Positions 12,493 to 26,349 of a DNA stretch of 64,000 nucleotides are shown here, one piece after another (position 1 is the first letter of the stretch; each line of letters begins with the position of its first letter). Source of the stretch: Prosopocoilus inquinatus (Eukaryota > Arthropoda > Insecta > Coleoptera > Lucanidae); contig JAYKNF010000074.1 in NCBI GenBank assembly GCA_036172665.1, positions 1 to 64,000 on the forward strand. The letters are read 5' to 3'. The notes beneath the pieces were generated by a model that had not been told where the DNA came from, made no database searches, and worked only from the letters and a program-made list of their open reading frames with translations. A program made the position numbers and the translations under genes.

Positions 12493-15400
12493 GGAAATAG
12501 TTTTAAACGAAACAACACGTATTAGCGTTGTTCCTGGGATGTATCTAATCGATCCTTACTCATCTATCATGTTATTTGGCGTTTCGATGGACTCCAGTAA
12601 CTCTAATATGAGAAACGAAATTTTCGGACGCAGCAGAAGCTGGAAATAGTTTTAAACGAAACAACACGCATTAGCGTTGTTCCTGTGATGTATCTAATCG
12701 ATCCTTACTCATCTATCATTTTATTTGACGTTTGGATGGACTCCAGTAAGTCTGATGTGAGATACAAAGTTTTTGGACGCAGCAGGAGCTAGAAATAGTT
12801 TTAAACGAAACAACACGTATTAGCGTTGTTCCTGTGCTGTATCTAATCGATCCTTACTCATCTATCATCTTATTTGGGGTTTCGATGGACTCCAGTAGCT
12901 CTGATGTGAGATACGACGTTTTCGGACGCAGCAGAAGCTGGAAATAGTTTTAAACGAAACAACACGCATTAGCGTTGTTCCTATGATGTATCTAATCGAT
13001 ACTTACTCATCTATCATGTTATTTGACGTTTCGATGGAATCCAGTAACTCTAATGTGAGAAACGAAATTTTCGGACGCAGCAGAAGCTGGAAATAGTTTT
13101 AAACGAAACAACACGCATTAGCGTTGTTCCTGTGATGTATCTAATCGATCCTTACTCGTCTATCATGTTATTTGACGTTTGGATGGACTCCAGTAAGTCT
13201 GATGTGAGATACAAAGTTTTTGGACGCAGCAGGAGCTGGAAATAGTTTTAAACGAAACAACACGTATTAGCGTTGTTCCTGTGCTGTATCTAATCGATCC
13301 TTACTTATCTATCATGTTATTTGACGTTTCGATGCACTCCAGTAACTCTGATGTGAGATACGACGTTTTCGGACGCAGCAGAAGCTGGAAATAGTTTTAA
13401 ACGAAACAACACGTATTAGCGTTGTTCCTGGGATGTATCTAATCGATCCTTACTCATCTATCATGTTATATGACGTTTGGATGGACTCCAGTAACTCTGA
13501 TGTGAGATACAAAGTTTTTGGACGCAGCAGAAGCTGGAAATAGTTTAGAACGAAAAAACACGTATTAGCGTTGTTCCTGTGATGTATCTAATCGATCCTT
13601 ACTTAGCTACTATGTTATTTGACGTTTCGATGTACTCCAGTAACTCTAATGTGAGATACGAAATTTTCGGACGCAGCAGCAGCTGGAAATAGTTTTAAAC
13701 GAAACAACACATATTAGCGTTGTTCCTGTGATGTAACTAATCGATCCTTACTCATCTATCATGTTATTTGACGTTTGGACGGACTCCAGTAACTCTGATG
13801 AGAGATACGACGTTTTCGGACGCAGCAGAAGCTGGAAATAGTTTTAAACGAAACAACACGCATTAGCGTTGTTCCTGTGATGTATCTAATCGATCCTTAC
13901 TCATCTAACATGTTATTTGGCGTTTCGATGGACTCCAGTAACTTTGATGTGAGATGCGAAGTTTTCGGACGCAGCTGAAGCTGGAAATAGTTTTGAACGA
14001 AACAACACGTATTAGCGTTGTTCCTGTGATGTATCTAAACGATCCTTACTTATCTAACATGTTATTTGAAGTTTGGATGGACTCCAGTAAGTCTGATGTG
14101 AGATACAAAGTTTTTGGACGCAGCAGGAGCTGGAAATAGTTTTAAACGAAACAACACGTATTAGCGTTGTTCCTGTGCTCTATCTAATCGATCCTTACTC
14201 ATCTATCATGTTATTTGTCGTTTCGATGGACTCCAGTAGCTCTGATGTGAGATACGACGTTTTCGGACGCAGCAGAAGCTGGAAATAGTTTTAAACGAAA
14301 CAACACGCATTAGCGTTGTTCCTGTGATGTATCTAATCGATCCTTACTCATCTAACATGTTATTTGGCGTTTCGATGGACTCCAGTAACTCTAATGTGAG
14401 AAACGAAATTTTCGGACGCAGCAGAAGCTGGAAATAGTTTTAAACGAAACAACACGCATTAGCGTTGTTCCTGTGATGTATCTAATCGATCCTTACTCAT
14501 CTATCATGTTATTTGACGTTTGGATGGACTCCAGTAAGTCTGATGTGAGATACAAAGTTTTTGGACGCAGCAGGAGCTGGAAATAGTTTTAAACGAAACA
14601 ACACGTATTAGCGTTGTTCCTGTGCTGTATCTAATCGATCCTTACTTATCTATCATGTTATTTGACGTTTCGATGCACTCCAGTAACTCTGATGTGAGAT
14701 ACGACGTTCTCGGACGCAGCTGAAGCTGGAAATAGTTTTGAACGAAACAACACGCATTAGCGTTGTTCCTGTGATGTATCTAATCGATACTTACTCATCT
14801 ATCATGTTATTTGACGTTTCGATGGACTCCAGTAACTCTAATGTGAGAAACGAAATTTTCGGACGCAGCAGAAGCTGGAAATAGTTTTAAACGAAACAAC
14901 ACGCATTAGCGTTGTTCCTGTGATGTATCTAATCGATCCTTACTCATCTATCATGTTATTTGACGTTTGGATGGACTCCAGTAAGTCTGATGTGAGATAC
15001 AAAGTTTTTGGACGCAGCAGGAGCTGGAAATAGTTTTAAACGAAACAACACGTATTAGCGTTGTTCCTGTGCTGTATCTAATCGATCCTTACTTATCTAT
15101 CATGTTATTTGACTTTTCGATGCACTCCAGTAACTCTGATGTGAGATACGACGTTTTCGGACGCAGCAGAAGCTGGAAATAGTTTTAAACGAAACAACAC
15201 GTATTAGCGTTGTTCCTGGGATGTATCTAATCGATCCTTACTCATCTATCATGTTATTTGACGTTTGGATGGACTCCAGTAACTCTGATGTGAGATACAA
15301 AGTTTTTGGACGCAGCAGAAGCTGGAAATAGTTTAGAACGAAAAAACACGTATTAGCGTTGTTCCTGTGATGTATCTAATCGATCCTTACTTAGCTACTA

Positions 15401-17260
15401 TGTTATTTGACGTTTCGATGGACTCCAGTAACTCTAATGTGAGATACGAAATTTTCGGACGCAGCAGCAGCTGGAAATAGTTTTAAACGAAACAACACAT
15501 ATTAGCGTTGTTCCTGTGATGTAACTAATCGATCCTTACTCATCTATCATGTTATTTGACGTTTGGACGGACTCCAGTAACTCTGATGAGAGATACGACG
15601 TTTTCGGACGCAGCAGAAGCTGGAAATAGTTTTAAACGAAACAACACGCATTAGCGTTGTTCCTGTGATGTATCTAATCGATCCTTACTCATCTAACATG
15701 TTACTTGGCGTTTCGATGGACTCCAGTAACTTTGATGTGAGATGCGAAGTTCTCGGACGCAGCTGAAGCTGGAAATAGTTTCGAACGAAACAACACGTAT
15801 TAGCGTTGTTCCTGTGATGTATCTAAACGATCCTTACTTATCTAACATGTTATTTGAAGTTTGGATGGACTCCAGTAAGTCTGATGTGAGATACAAAGTT
15901 TTTGGACGCAGCAGGAGCTGGAAATAGTTTTAAACGAAACAACACGTATTAGCGTTGTTCCTGTGCTGTATCTAATCGATCCTTACTCATCTATAATGTT
16001 ATTTGTCGTTTCGATGGACTCCAGTAGCTCTGATGTGAGATACGACGTTCTCGGACGCAGCTGAAGCTGGAAATAGTTTTGAACGAAACAACACGTATTA
16101 GCGTTGTTCCTGTGATGTATCTAAACGATCCTTACTTATCTAACATGTTATTTGAAGTTTGGATGGACTCCAGTAAGTCTGATGTGAGATACAAAGTTTT
16201 TGGACGCAGCAGGAGCTGGAAATAGTTTTAAACGAAACAACACGTATTAGCGTTGTTCCTGTGCTGTATCTAATCGATCCTTACTCATCTATCATGTTAT
16301 TTGTCGTTTCGATGGACTCCAGTAGCTCTGATGTGAGATACGACGTTTTCGGACGCAGCAGAAGCTGGAAATAGTTTTAAACGAAACAACACGCATTAGC
16401 GTTGTTCCTGTGATGTATCTAATCGATCCTTACTCATCTAACATGTTATTTGGCGTTTCGATGGACTCCAGTAACTCTAATGTGAGAAACGAAATTTTCG
16501 GACGCAGCAGAAGCTGGAAATAGTTTTAAACGAAACAACACGCATTAGCGTTGTTCCTGTGATGTATCTAATCGATCCTTACTCATCTATCATGTTATTT
16601 GACGTTTGGATGGACTCCAGTAAGTCTGATGTGAGATACAATGTTTTTGGACGCAGCAGGAGCTGGAAATAGTTTTAAACGAAACAACACGAATTAGCGT
16701 TGTTCCTGTGCTGTATCTAATCGATCCTTACTTATCTATCATGTTATTTGACGTTTCGATGCACTCCAGTAACTCTGATGTGAGATACGACGTTCTCGGA
16801 CGCAGCTGAAGCTGGAAATAGTTTTGAACGAAACAACACGCATTAGCGTTGTTCCTGTGATGTATCTAATCGATACTTACTCATCTATCATGTTATTTGT
16901 CGTTTCGATGGACTCCAGTAGCTCTGATGTGAGATACGACGTTTTCGGACGCAGCAGAAGCTGGAAATAGTTTTAAACGAAACAACACGCATTAGCGTTG
17001 TTCCTGTGATGTATCTAATCGATACTTACTCATCTATCATGTTATTTGGCGTTTCGATGGACTCCAGTAGCTCTGATGTGAGATACGACGTTTTCGGACG
17101 CAGCAGAAGCTGGAAATAGTTTTAAACGAAACAACACGCATTAGCGTTGTTCCTGTGATGTATCTAATCGATACTTACTCATCTATCATGTTATTTGGCG
17201 TTTCGATGGACTCCAGTAACTCTAATATGAGAAACGAAATTTTCGGACGCAGCAGAAGCT
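12493..17260 (+). repeat. Family B HOR copy H1, 32 monomers (4768 bp)
   Basis: Offsets of exactly 4768 bp link diagnostic variants here to the next copy: CCTATGATG (12981 to 17749) and the GATGCG variants (13954 to 18722, 15742 to 20510). An internal near-repeat of 12 monomers (1788 bp) carries the CCTGGGATG-GATGCG segment twice. Relative to copy H2 it contains a two-monomer tandem duplication at 15771-16366, and 16963-17260 adds two more monomers before the next start. The first monomer is a hybrid: CCTGGGATG on the left, CTAATATGAG on the right. Confidence 0.88.
15771..16366 (+). repeat. Tandem two-monomer duplication inside copy H1
   Basis: The pair 15771-16068 is repeated at 16069-16366: a TAAACG/GAAGTTTGG monomer followed by a GTGCTG/GTCGTTTCG/TAGCTCTG monomer. 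In copy H2 the pair occurs once. The right end of 15920-16068 (TTCTCGG then GCTGAAGCT) belongs to the monomer type that precedes the pair, as expected if unequal exchange occurred inside that monomer. The left member has its own changes (TTTCGAACG, CTATAATG), so the two are not simply copied bases. Confidence 0.8.
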
Positions 17261-20200
17261 GGAAATAGTTTTAAACGAAACAACACGCATTAGCGTTGTT
17301 CCTGTGATGTATCTAATCGATACTTACTCATCTATCATGTTATTTGGCGTTTCGATGGACTCCAGTAACTCTAATATGAGAAACGAAATTTTCGGACGCA
17401 GCAGAAGCTGGAAATAGTTTTAAACGAAACAACACGCATTAGCGTTGTTCCTGTGATGTATCTAATCGATCCTTACTCATCTATCATTTTATTTGACGTT
17501 TGGATGGACTCCAGTAAGTCTGATGTGAGATACAAAGTTTTTGGACGCAGCAGGAGCTAGAAATAGTTTTAAACGAAACAACACGTATTAGCGTTGTTCC
17601 TGTGCTGTATCTAATCGATCCTTACTCATCTATCATCTTATTTGGGGTTTCGATGGACTCCAGTAGCTCTGATGTGAGATACGACGTTTTCGGACGCAGC
17701 AGAAGCTGGAAATAGTTTTAAACGAAACAACACGCATTAGCGTTGTTCCTATGATGTATCTAATCGATACTTACTCATCTATCATGTTATTTGACGTTTC
17801 GATGGACTCCAGTAACTCTAATGTGAGAAACGAAATTTTCGGACGCAGCAGAAGCTGGAAATAGTTTTAAACGAAACAACACGCATTTGCGTTGTTCCTG
17901 TGATGTATCTAATCGATCCTTACTCGTCTATCATGTTATTTGACGTTTGGATGGACTCCAGTAAGTCTGATGTGAGATACAAAGTTTTTGGGCGCAGCAG
18001 GAGCTGGAAATAGTTTTAAACGAAACAACACGTATTAGCGTTGTTCCTGTGCTGTATCTAATCGATCCTTACTTATCTATCATGTTATTTGACGTTTCGA
18101 TGCACTCCAGTAACTCTGATGTGAGATACGACGTTTTCGGACGCAGCAGAAGCTGGAAATAGTTTTAAACGAAACAACACGTATTAGCGTTGTTCCTGGG
18201 ATGTATCTAATCGATCCTTACTCATCTATCATGTTATTTGACGTTTGGATGGACTCCAGTAACTCTGATGTGAGATACAAAGTTTTTGGACGCAGCAGAA
18301 GCTGGAAATAGTTTAGAACGAAAAAACACGTATTAGCGTTGTTCCTGTGATGTATCTAATCGATCCTTACTTAGCTACTATGTTATTTGACGTTTCGATG
18401 GACTCCAGTAACTCTAATGTGAGATACGAAATTTTCGGACGCAGCAGCAGCTGGAAATAGTTTTAAACGAAACAACACATATTAGCGTTGTTCCTGTGAT
18501 GTAACTAATCGATCCTTACTCATCTATCATGTTATTTGACGTTTGGACGGACTCCAGTAACTCTGATGAGAGATACGACGTTTTCGGACGCAGCAGAAGC
18601 TGGAAATAGTTTTAAACGAAACAACACGCATTAGCGTTGTTCCTGTGATGTATCTAATCGATCCTTACTCATCTAACATGTTATTTGGCGTTTCGATGGA
18701 CTCCAGTAACTTTGATGTGAGATGCGAAGTTCTCGGACGCAGCTGAAGCTGGAAATAGTTTTGAACGAAACAACACGTATTAGCGTTGTTCCTGTGATGT
18801 ATCTAAACGATCCTTACTTATCTAACATGTTATTTGAAGTTTGGATGGACTCCAGTAAGTCTGATGTGAGATACAAAGTTTTTGGACGCAGCAGGAGCTG
18901 GAAATAGTTTTAAACGAAACAACACGTATTAGCGTTGTTCCTGTGCTGTATCTAATCGATCCTTACTCATCTATCATGTTATTTGTCGTTTCGATGGACT
19001 CCAGTAGCTCTGATGTGAGATACGACGTTTTCGGACGCAGCAGAAGCTGGAAATAGTTTTAAACGAAACAACACGCATTAGCGTTGTTCCTGTGATGTAT
19101 CTAATCGATCCTTACTCATCTAACATGTTATTTGGCGTTTCGATGGACTCCAGTAACTCTAATGTGAGAAACGAAATTTTCGGACGCAGCAGAAGCTGGA
19201 AATAGTTTTAAACGAAACAACACGCATTAGCGTTGTTCCTGTGATGTATCTAATCGATCCTTACTCATCTATCATGTTATTTGACGTTTGGATGGACTCC
19301 AGTAAGTCTGATGTGAGATACAAAGTTTTTGGACGCAGCAGGAGCTGGAAATAGTTTTAAACGAAACAACACGTATTAGCGTTGTTCCTGTGCTGTATCT
19401 AATCGATCCTTACTTATCTATCATGTTATTTGACGTTTCGATGCACTCCAGTAACTCTGATGTGAGATACGACGTTCTCGGACGCAGCTGAAGCTGGAAA
19501 TAGTTTTGAACGAAACAACACGCATTAGCGTTGTTCCTGTGATGTATCTAATCGATACTTACTCATCTATCATGTTATTTGACGTTTCGATGGACTCCAG
19601 TAACTCTAATGTGAGAAACGAAATTTTCGGACGCAGCAGAAGCTGGAAATAGTTTTAAACGAAACAACACGCATTAGCGTTGTTCCTGTGATGTATCTAA
19701 TCGATCCTTACTCATCTATCATGTTATTTGACGTTTGGATGGACTCCAGTAAGTCTGATGTGAGATACAAAGTTTTTGGACGCAGCAGGAGCTGGAAATA
19801 GTTTTAAACGAAACAACACGTATTAGCGTTGTTCCTGTGCTGTATCTAATCGATCCTTACTTATCTATCATGTTATTTGACGTTTCGATGCACTCCAGTA
19901 ACTCTGATGTGAGATACGACGTTTTCGGACGCAGCAGAAGCTGGAAATAGTTTTAAACGAAACAACACGTATTAGCGTTGTTCCTGGGATGTATCTAATC
20001 GATCCTTACTCATCTATCATGTTATTTGACGTTTGGATGGACTCCAGTAACTCTGATGTGAGATACAAAGTTTTTGGACGCAGCAGAAGCTGGAAATAGT
20101 TTAGAACGAAAAAACACGTATTAGCGTTGTTCCTGTGATGTATCTAATCGATCCTTACTTAGCTACTATGTTATTTGACGTTTCGATGGACTCCAGTAAC

Positions 20201-21432
20201 TCTAATGTGAGATACGAAATTTTCGGACGCAGCAGCAGCTGGAAATAGTTTTAAACGAAACAACACATATTAGCGTTGTTCCTGTGATGTAACTAATCGA
20301 TCCTTACTCATCTATCATGTTATTTGACGTTTGGACGGACTCCAGTAACTCTGATGAGAGATACGACGTTTTCGGACGCAGCAGAAGCTGGAAATAGTTT
20401 TAAACGAAACAACACGCATTAGCGTTGTTCCTGTGATGTATCTAATCGATCCTTACTCATCTAACAGGTTACTTGGCGTTTCGATGGACTCCAGTAACTT
20501 TGATGTGAGATGCGAAGTTCTCGGACGCAGCTGAAGCTGGAAATAGTTTCGAACGAAACAACACGTATTAGCGTTGTTCCTGTGATGTATCTAAACGATC
20601 CTTACTTATCTAACATGTTATTTGAAGTTTGGATGGACTCCAGTAAGTCTGATGTGAGATACAAAGTTTTTGGACGCAGCAGGAGCTGGAAATAGTTTTA
20701 AACGAAACAACACGTATTAGCGTTGTTCCTGTGCTGTATCTAATCGATCCTTACTCATCTATCATGTTATTTGTCGTTTCGATGGACTCCAGTAGCTCTG
20801 ATGTGAGATACGACGTTTTCGGACGCAGCAGAAGCTGGAAATAGTTTTAAACGAAACAACACGCATTAGCGTTGTTCCTGTGATGTATCTAATCGATCCT
20901 TACTCATCTAACATGTTATTTGGCGTTTCGATGGACTCCAGTAACTCTAATGTGAGAAACGAAATTTTCGGACGCAGCAGAAGCTGGAAATAGTTTTAAA
21001 CGAAACAACACGCATTAGCGTTATTCCTGTGATGTATCTAATCGATCCTTACTCATCTATCATGTTATTTGACGTTTGGATGGACTCCAGTAAGTCTGAT
21101 GTGAGATACAATGTTTTTGGACGCAGCAGGAGCTGGAAATAGTTTTAAACGAAACAACACGTATTAGCGTTGTTCCTGTGCTGTATCTAATCGATCCTTA
21201 CTTATCTATCATGTTATTTGACGTTTCGATGCACTCCAGTAACTCTGATGTGAGATACGACGTTCTCGGACGCAGCTGAAGCTGGAAATAGTTTTGAACG
21301 AAACAACACGCATTAGCGTTGTTCCTGTGATGTATCTAATCGATACTTACTCATCTATCATGTTATTTGTCGTTTCGATGGACTCCAGTAGCTCTGATGT
21401 GAGATACGACGTTTTCGGACGCAGCAGAAGCT
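17261..21432 (+). repeat. Family B HOR copy H2, 28 monomers (4172 bp)
   Basis: It follows copy H1 monomer by monomer. The offset is 4768 bp up to the GATGCG variant at 20510 and 4470 bp afterwards, because H2 lacks H1's two-monomer duplication. Few differences from H1 are visible, including CATTTGCG near 17887, GGGCGCAGC near 17990, AACAGGTT near 20465 and TTATTCC near 21022. It ends at the monomer beginning 21433, which switches to GATGCT and then to family A types. Confidence 0.85.
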
Positions 21433-24400
21433 GGAAATAGTTTTAAACGAAACAACACGCATTAGCGTTGTTCCTGTGATGTATCTAATCGATCCTTACT
21501 CATCTAACATGTTATTTGGCGTTTCGATGGACTCCAGTAACTCTAATGTGAGAAACGAAATTTTCGGACGCAGCAGATGCTGGAAATAGTTTTTAACGAA
21601 ACAACACGCATTAGCGTTGTTCCTGTGATGTATCTAAGCGATCCATACTTATCTAACATGTTATTTGACGTTTGGATGGACTCCAGTAACTCTGAAGTGA
21701 GATACGAAGTTCTCGGACGCAGCTGAAGCTTGAAATAGTTTTAAACGACACAACACGCATTAGCGTTGTTCCTGTGATGTATCTAATCGATCCTTACTCA
21801 TCTATCATATTATTTGACGTTTGGATGACCTCCAGTAACTCTGATGTGAGATACGAAATTATCGGACGCAGCAGAAGCTGGAAATAGTTTTAAATGAAAC
21901 AACACGCATTAGCGTTGTTCCTGTGATGTATCTAAACGATCCTTACTTATCTAACATGTTATTTGACGTTTGGATGGACTCCAGTAAGTCTGATGTGAGA
22001 TACAAAGTTTTTGGACGCAGCAGGAGCTAGAAATAGTTTTAATCGAAACAACACGTATTAGCGTTGTTCCTGTGCTGTATCTAATCGATCCTTACTTATC
22101 TATCATGTTATTTGACGTTTCGATGCACTCCAGTAACTCTGATGTGAGATACGAAGTTTTCGAACGCAGCAAAATCTGGAAATAGTTTTAAACGAAACAA
22201 CACGTATTAGCGTTGTTCCTGTGATGTATCTATTCGATCCTTACTCATCTATCATGTTATTTGACGTTTGGATGGACTCCAGTAACTCTGATGTGAGATA
22301 CAAAGTTTTTGAACGCAGCAGAAGCTGGAAATAGTTTTGAACGAAACAACACGTATTAGCGTTGTTCCTGTGATGTATCTAATCGATCCTTACTTAGCTA
22401 CTATGTTATTTGACGTTTCGATGGACTCCAGTAACTATAATGTGAGATACGAAATTTTCGGACGCAGCAGCAGCTGGAAATAGTTTTAAACGAAACAACA
22501 CATATTAGCGTTGTTCCTGTGATGTAACTAATCGATCCTTACTCATCTATCATGTTATTTGACGTTTGGACGGACTCCAGTAACTCTGATGAGAGATACA
22601 AAGTTCTCGGACGCAGCAGAAGCTGGAAATAGTTTTAAACGAAACAACACGCATTAGCGTTGTTCCTGTGATGTATCTAATCGATCCTTACTCATCTAAC
22701 ATGTTATTTGGCGTTTCGATGGACTCCAGTAACTTTGATGTGAGATACGAAGTTCTCGGACGCAGCTGAAGCTGGAAATAGTTTTGAACGAAACAACACG
22801 TATTAGCGTTGTTCCTGTGATGTAACTAAACGATCCTTATTTATCTAACATGTTATTTGAAGTTTGGATGGACTCCAGTAAGTCTGATGTGAGATACAAA
22901 GTTTTTGGACGCAGCAGGAGCTGGAAATAGTTTTAAACGAAACAACACGTATTAGCGTTGTTCCTGTGCTGTATCTAATCGATCCTTACTCATCTATCAT
23001 GTTATTTGGCGTTTCGATGGACTCCAGTAGCTCTGATGTGAGATACGACGTTTTCGGACGCAGCAGAAGCTGGAAATAGTTTTTAACGAAACAACACGCA
23101 TTAGCGTTGTTCCTGTGATGTATCTAAACGATCCTTACTTATCTAACATGTTATTTGACGTTTGGATGGACTCCAGTAAGTCTGATGTGAGATACAAAGT
23201 TTTTGGACGCAGCAGGAGCTGGAAATAGTTTTAAACGAAACAACACGTATTAGCGTTGTTCCTGTGATGTATCAAATCGATCCTTACTCATCTATCATGT
23301 TATTTGACGTTTGAATGGACTCCAGTAACTCTGATGTGAGATACAAAGTTCTCGGACGCAGCAGAAGCTGGAAATAGTTTTAAACGAAACAACACGTATT
23401 AGCGTTGTTCCTGTTATGTATCTAATCGATCCTTACTCATCTATCATGTTATTTGACGTTTGAATGGACTCCAGTAACTCTGATGTGAGATACAAAGTTC
23501 TCGGACGCAGCAGAAGCTGGAAATAGTTTTGAACGAAACAACACGTATTCGTCTTGTTCCTGTGATGTATCTAATCGATCCTTACTTATCTATCATGTTA
23601 TTTGACGTTTGGACGGACACCAGTAACTCTGATGTGAGATACGAAATTATCGGACGCAGCAGAAGCTGGAAATAGTTCTAAACGAAACAACACATATTAG
23701 CGTTGTTCCTGTGATGTAACTAATCGATCCTTACTCATCTATCATGTTATTTGACGTTTGGACGGACTCCAGTAACTCTGATGTGAGATACAAAGTTCTC
23801 GGACGCAGCAGAAGCTGGAAATAGTTTTGAACGAAACAACACGTATTCGTCTTGTTCCTGTGATGTATCTAATCGATCCTTACTTATCTATCATGTTATT
23901 TGAGGTTTGGATGGACACCAGTAACTCTGATGTGAGATACGAAATTATCGGACGCAGCAGAAGCTGGAAATAGTTTTAAATGAAACAACACGCATTAGCG
24001 TTGTTCCTGTGATGTATCTAATCGATCCTTACTCATCTATCATGTTATTTGACGTTTGGATGGACTCCAGTAACTCTGAAGTGAGATACGAAGTTCTCAG
24101 ACGCAGCTGAAGCTTGAAATAGTTTTAAACGAAACAACACGCATTAGCGTTGTTCCTGTGATGTATCTAATCGATCCGTACTCATCTATCATATTATTTG
24201 ACGTTTGGATGACCTCCAGTAACTCTGATGTGAGATACGAAATTATCGGACGCAGCAGAAGCTGGAAATAGTTTTAAATGAAACAACACGCATTAGCGTT
24301 GTTCCTGTGATGTTTCTAATCGATCCTTACTCATCTATCATGTTATTTGACGTTTCGATGGACTCTAGTAACTCTGATGTGAGATACGAAGTTTTTGGAC

Positions 24401-24710
24401 GCAGCAGGAGCTAGAAATAGTTTTAATCGAAACAACACGTATTAGCGTTGTTCCTGTGCTGTGTCTAATCGATCCTTACTTATCTATCATGTTATTTGGC
24501 GTTTCGATGGACTCCAGTAACTCTGATGTGAGATACGACGTTCTCGGACGCAGCTGAAGCTGGAAATAGTTTTAAATGAAACAACACGTATTAACGTTGT
24601 TCCTGTGATGTATCTGATCGATCCTTACTCATCTATAATGTTATTTGGCGTTTCGATGGACTCCAGTAGCTCCGATGTGAGATACGACGTTTTCGGACGC
24701 AGCAGAAGCT
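21433..24710 (+). repeat. Family A-like block right of family B (22 monomers)
   Basis: The GAAGCTT joint (21725 and 24109), ATATTATTT/GGATGACC monomers, CGTC-variant monomers (23550, 23848) and the AGCTACTATG pair all return here after the family B blocks. Spacings to the matching variants left of family B are whole monomers (for example 8613 to 21725 is 88 x 149). It is irregular, with a near-tandem repeat of the TTATGTATC/GAATGGACT type near 23241-23520. It grades into the 11-monomer HOR. Confidence 0.75.
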
Positions 24711-26349
24711 GGAAATAGTTTTAAATGAAACAACACGCATTAGCGTTGTTCCTGTGATGTATCTAAACGATCCTTACTTATCTAACTTGTTATTTGACGT
24801 TTGGATGGACTCCAGTAAGTCTGATGTGAGATACAAAGTTTTTGGACGCAGCAAGAGCTAGAAATAGTTTTAATCGAAACAACACGTATTAGCGTTGTTC
24901 CTGTGCTGTATCTAATCGATCCTTACTTATCTACCATGTTATTTGACGTTTCGATGCACTCCAGTAACTCTGATGTGAGATACGAAGTTTTCGGACGCAG
25001 CAGAAGCTGGAAATAGTTTTAAACGAAACAACACGTATTAGCGTTGTTCCTGTGATGTATCTATTCGATCCTTACTCATCTATCATGTTATTTGACGTTT
25101 GGATGGACTCCAGTAACTCTGATGTGAGATACAAAGTTTTTGAACGCAGCAGAAGCTGGAAATAGTTTTGAACGAAACAACACGTATTAGCGTTGTTCCT
25201 GTGATGTATCTAATCGATCCTTACTCAGCTACTATGTTATTTGACGTTTCGATGGACTCCAGTACCTATAATGTGAGATACGAAATTTTCGGACGCAGCA
25301 GCAGCTGGAAATAGTTTTAAACGAAACAACACATATTAGCGTTGTTCCTGTGATGTAACTAATCGATCCTTACTCATCTATCATGTTATTTGACGTTTGG
25401 ACGGACTCCAGTAACTCTGATGAGAGATACAAAGTTCTCGGACGCAGCAGAAGCTGGAAATAGTTTTAAACGAAACAACACGCATTAGCGTTGTTCCTGT
25501 GATGTATCTAATCGATCCTTACTCATCTAACATGTTATTTGGCGTTTCGATGGACTCCAGTAACTTCGATGTGAGATACGAAGTTCTCGGACGCAGCTGA
25601 AGCTGGAAATAGTTTTGAACGAAACAACACGTATTAGCGTTGTTCCTGTGATGTATCTAAACGATCCTTATTTATCTAACATGTTATTTGAAATTTGGAT
25701 GGACTCCAGTAAGTCTGATGTGAGATACAAAGTTTTTGGACGCAGCAGGAGCTGGAAATAGTTTTAAACGAAACAACACGTATTAGCGTTGTTCCTGTGC
25801 TGTATCTAATCGATCCTTACTCATCTATCATGTTATTTGGCGTTTCGATGGACTCCAGTAGCTCTGATGTGAGATACGACGTTTTCGGACGCAGCAGAAG
25901 CTGGAAATAGTTTTTAACGAAACAACACGCATTAGCGTTGTTCCTGTGATGTATCTAAACGATCCTTACTTATCTAACATGTTATTTGACGTTTGGATGG
26001 ACTCCAGTAAGTCTGATGTGAGATACAAAGTTTTTGGACGCAGCAGGAGCTGGAAATAGTTTTAAACGAAACAACACGTATTAGCGTTGTTCCTGTGATG
26101 TATCTAATCGATCCTTACTTATCTAACATGTTATTTGTTGTTTGGATGGACTCCAGTAACTTTGATGTGAGATACGACGTTTTCGGACGCAGCAGATGCT
26201 GGAAATAGTTTTAAACGAAACAACACGTATTAGCGTTGTTCCTGTTATGTATCTAATCGATCCTTACTCATCTATCATGTTATTTGACGTTTGAATGGAC
26301 TCCAGTAACTCTGATGTGAGATACAAAGTTCTCGGACGCAGCAGAAGCT
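24711..26349 (+). repeat. 11-monomer HOR, divergent first copy
   Basis: Monomers 3-11 match the copies to the right, including CAGCTACTATG, TACCTATAATG, TAACTTCG and GAAATTTGG. The first two differ: monomer 1 has CGCATT and CTAACTTG instead of the CGTC variant, and monomer 2 has GATGCACTCC and GAAGTTTTCGG instead of GAAGCACTCC and CAATGTTTTTG. It is probably the ancestral form from which the amplified unit arose by a change at its left end. Confidence 0.8.
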
